Source: Syntrophomonadaceae bacterium
GTDB lineage: Bacteria; Bacillota; Dethiobacteria; SKNC01
Assembly (NCBI GenBank): GCA_003555415.1
Contig: PWHX01000110.1
Location: 1-14,828 of the forward strand
Length of the DNA stretch: 14,828 nt
Direction: 5' to 3'
Shown here: positions 14,807 to 14,828 of the stretch, piece by piece
Layout: every line of letters starts with the position of its first letter
Numbering within the stretch: the stretch's first letter is position 1
Position numbers and translations under genes: made by a program
The notes under the pieces: generated by a model
Database searches by the model: none
What the model saw: the letters and a program-made list of their open reading frames with translations, nothing else
What the model was told of the DNA's origin: nothing

Positions 14807-14828
14807 ATGATATTTTTTGGAGAACTGG
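14807..14828 (+). CDS. Possible start of a rightward gene, cut by the window edge
   Basis: ATG at 14807 opens the frame MIFFGEL and runs off the window. AAGAAGGAG (14787-14794 region) lies upstream, with 12 bases between the GGAG and the ATG, which is long. A second GGAG at 14819-14822 could instead serve a start just outside the window. Seven residues are too few to identify a family. Confidence 0.35.

Noticed and set aside
1..14828. CRISPR arrays, insertion sequences, prophage or defence genes
   Set aside because: No regularly spaced repeats, transposase motifs or terminal inverted repeats with target duplications were seen.

Overview
The window reads as a housekeeping segment from a low-to-mid-GC, spore-forming Firmicute of the Clostridia type. 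The evidence is gene order on the minus strand (tig, clpP, clpX, lonB, lon, engB/ysxC, valS), the presence of LonB (the membrane-anchored sporulation Lon), strong AGGAGG-type ribosome binding sites, AT-rich intergenic DNA, and tRNAs with encoded CCA. The species cannot be named from sequence alone.

Layout, left to right. At 1-416 sits a compact candidate gene for a 43-residue single-pass membrane peptide (159-290, minus), with its own promoter, ribosome binding site and terminator. valS follows (417-3071, minus), with a consensus sigma-A promoter and no visible T-box leader. The protein-quality-control block runs from 3273 to 11482, all minus. It appears to form three transcription units separated by intrinsic terminators: tig-clpP-clpX (ends at 8168-8204), lonB alone (ends at 6360-6401), and lon-engB (ends at 3231-3266). 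A sequence resembling a sigma-F (forespore) promoter lies directly before lonB. Next is a four-helix membrane protein of unknown function facing the other way (11778-12299, plus), then a tRNA cluster Gln-Lys-Leu (minus), then a BCCT-family (betaine/carnitine/choline) transporter (12760-14391, minus). The last 437 bases are an intergenic region rich in repeats and hairpins, ending in a possible start of a rightward gene.

How the genes work together: trigger factor binds nascent chains at the ribosome exit, ClpXP and LonA degrade unfolded or tagged regulatory proteins, LonB probably acts during spore formation, EngB assembles the large ribosomal subunit, ValRS charges tRNA-Val, and the tRNAs serve translation. 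The BCCT carrier imports a quaternary ammonium compound, either as an osmoprotectant or a substrate.

Most of the window is conserved and well understood. I did not find a convincing new multi-gene system. The items most worth a second look are the 43-residue membrane peptide gene, the sigma-F-like lonB promoter, the unknown membrane protein at 11778-12299, and the structured region upstream of the BCCT gene.
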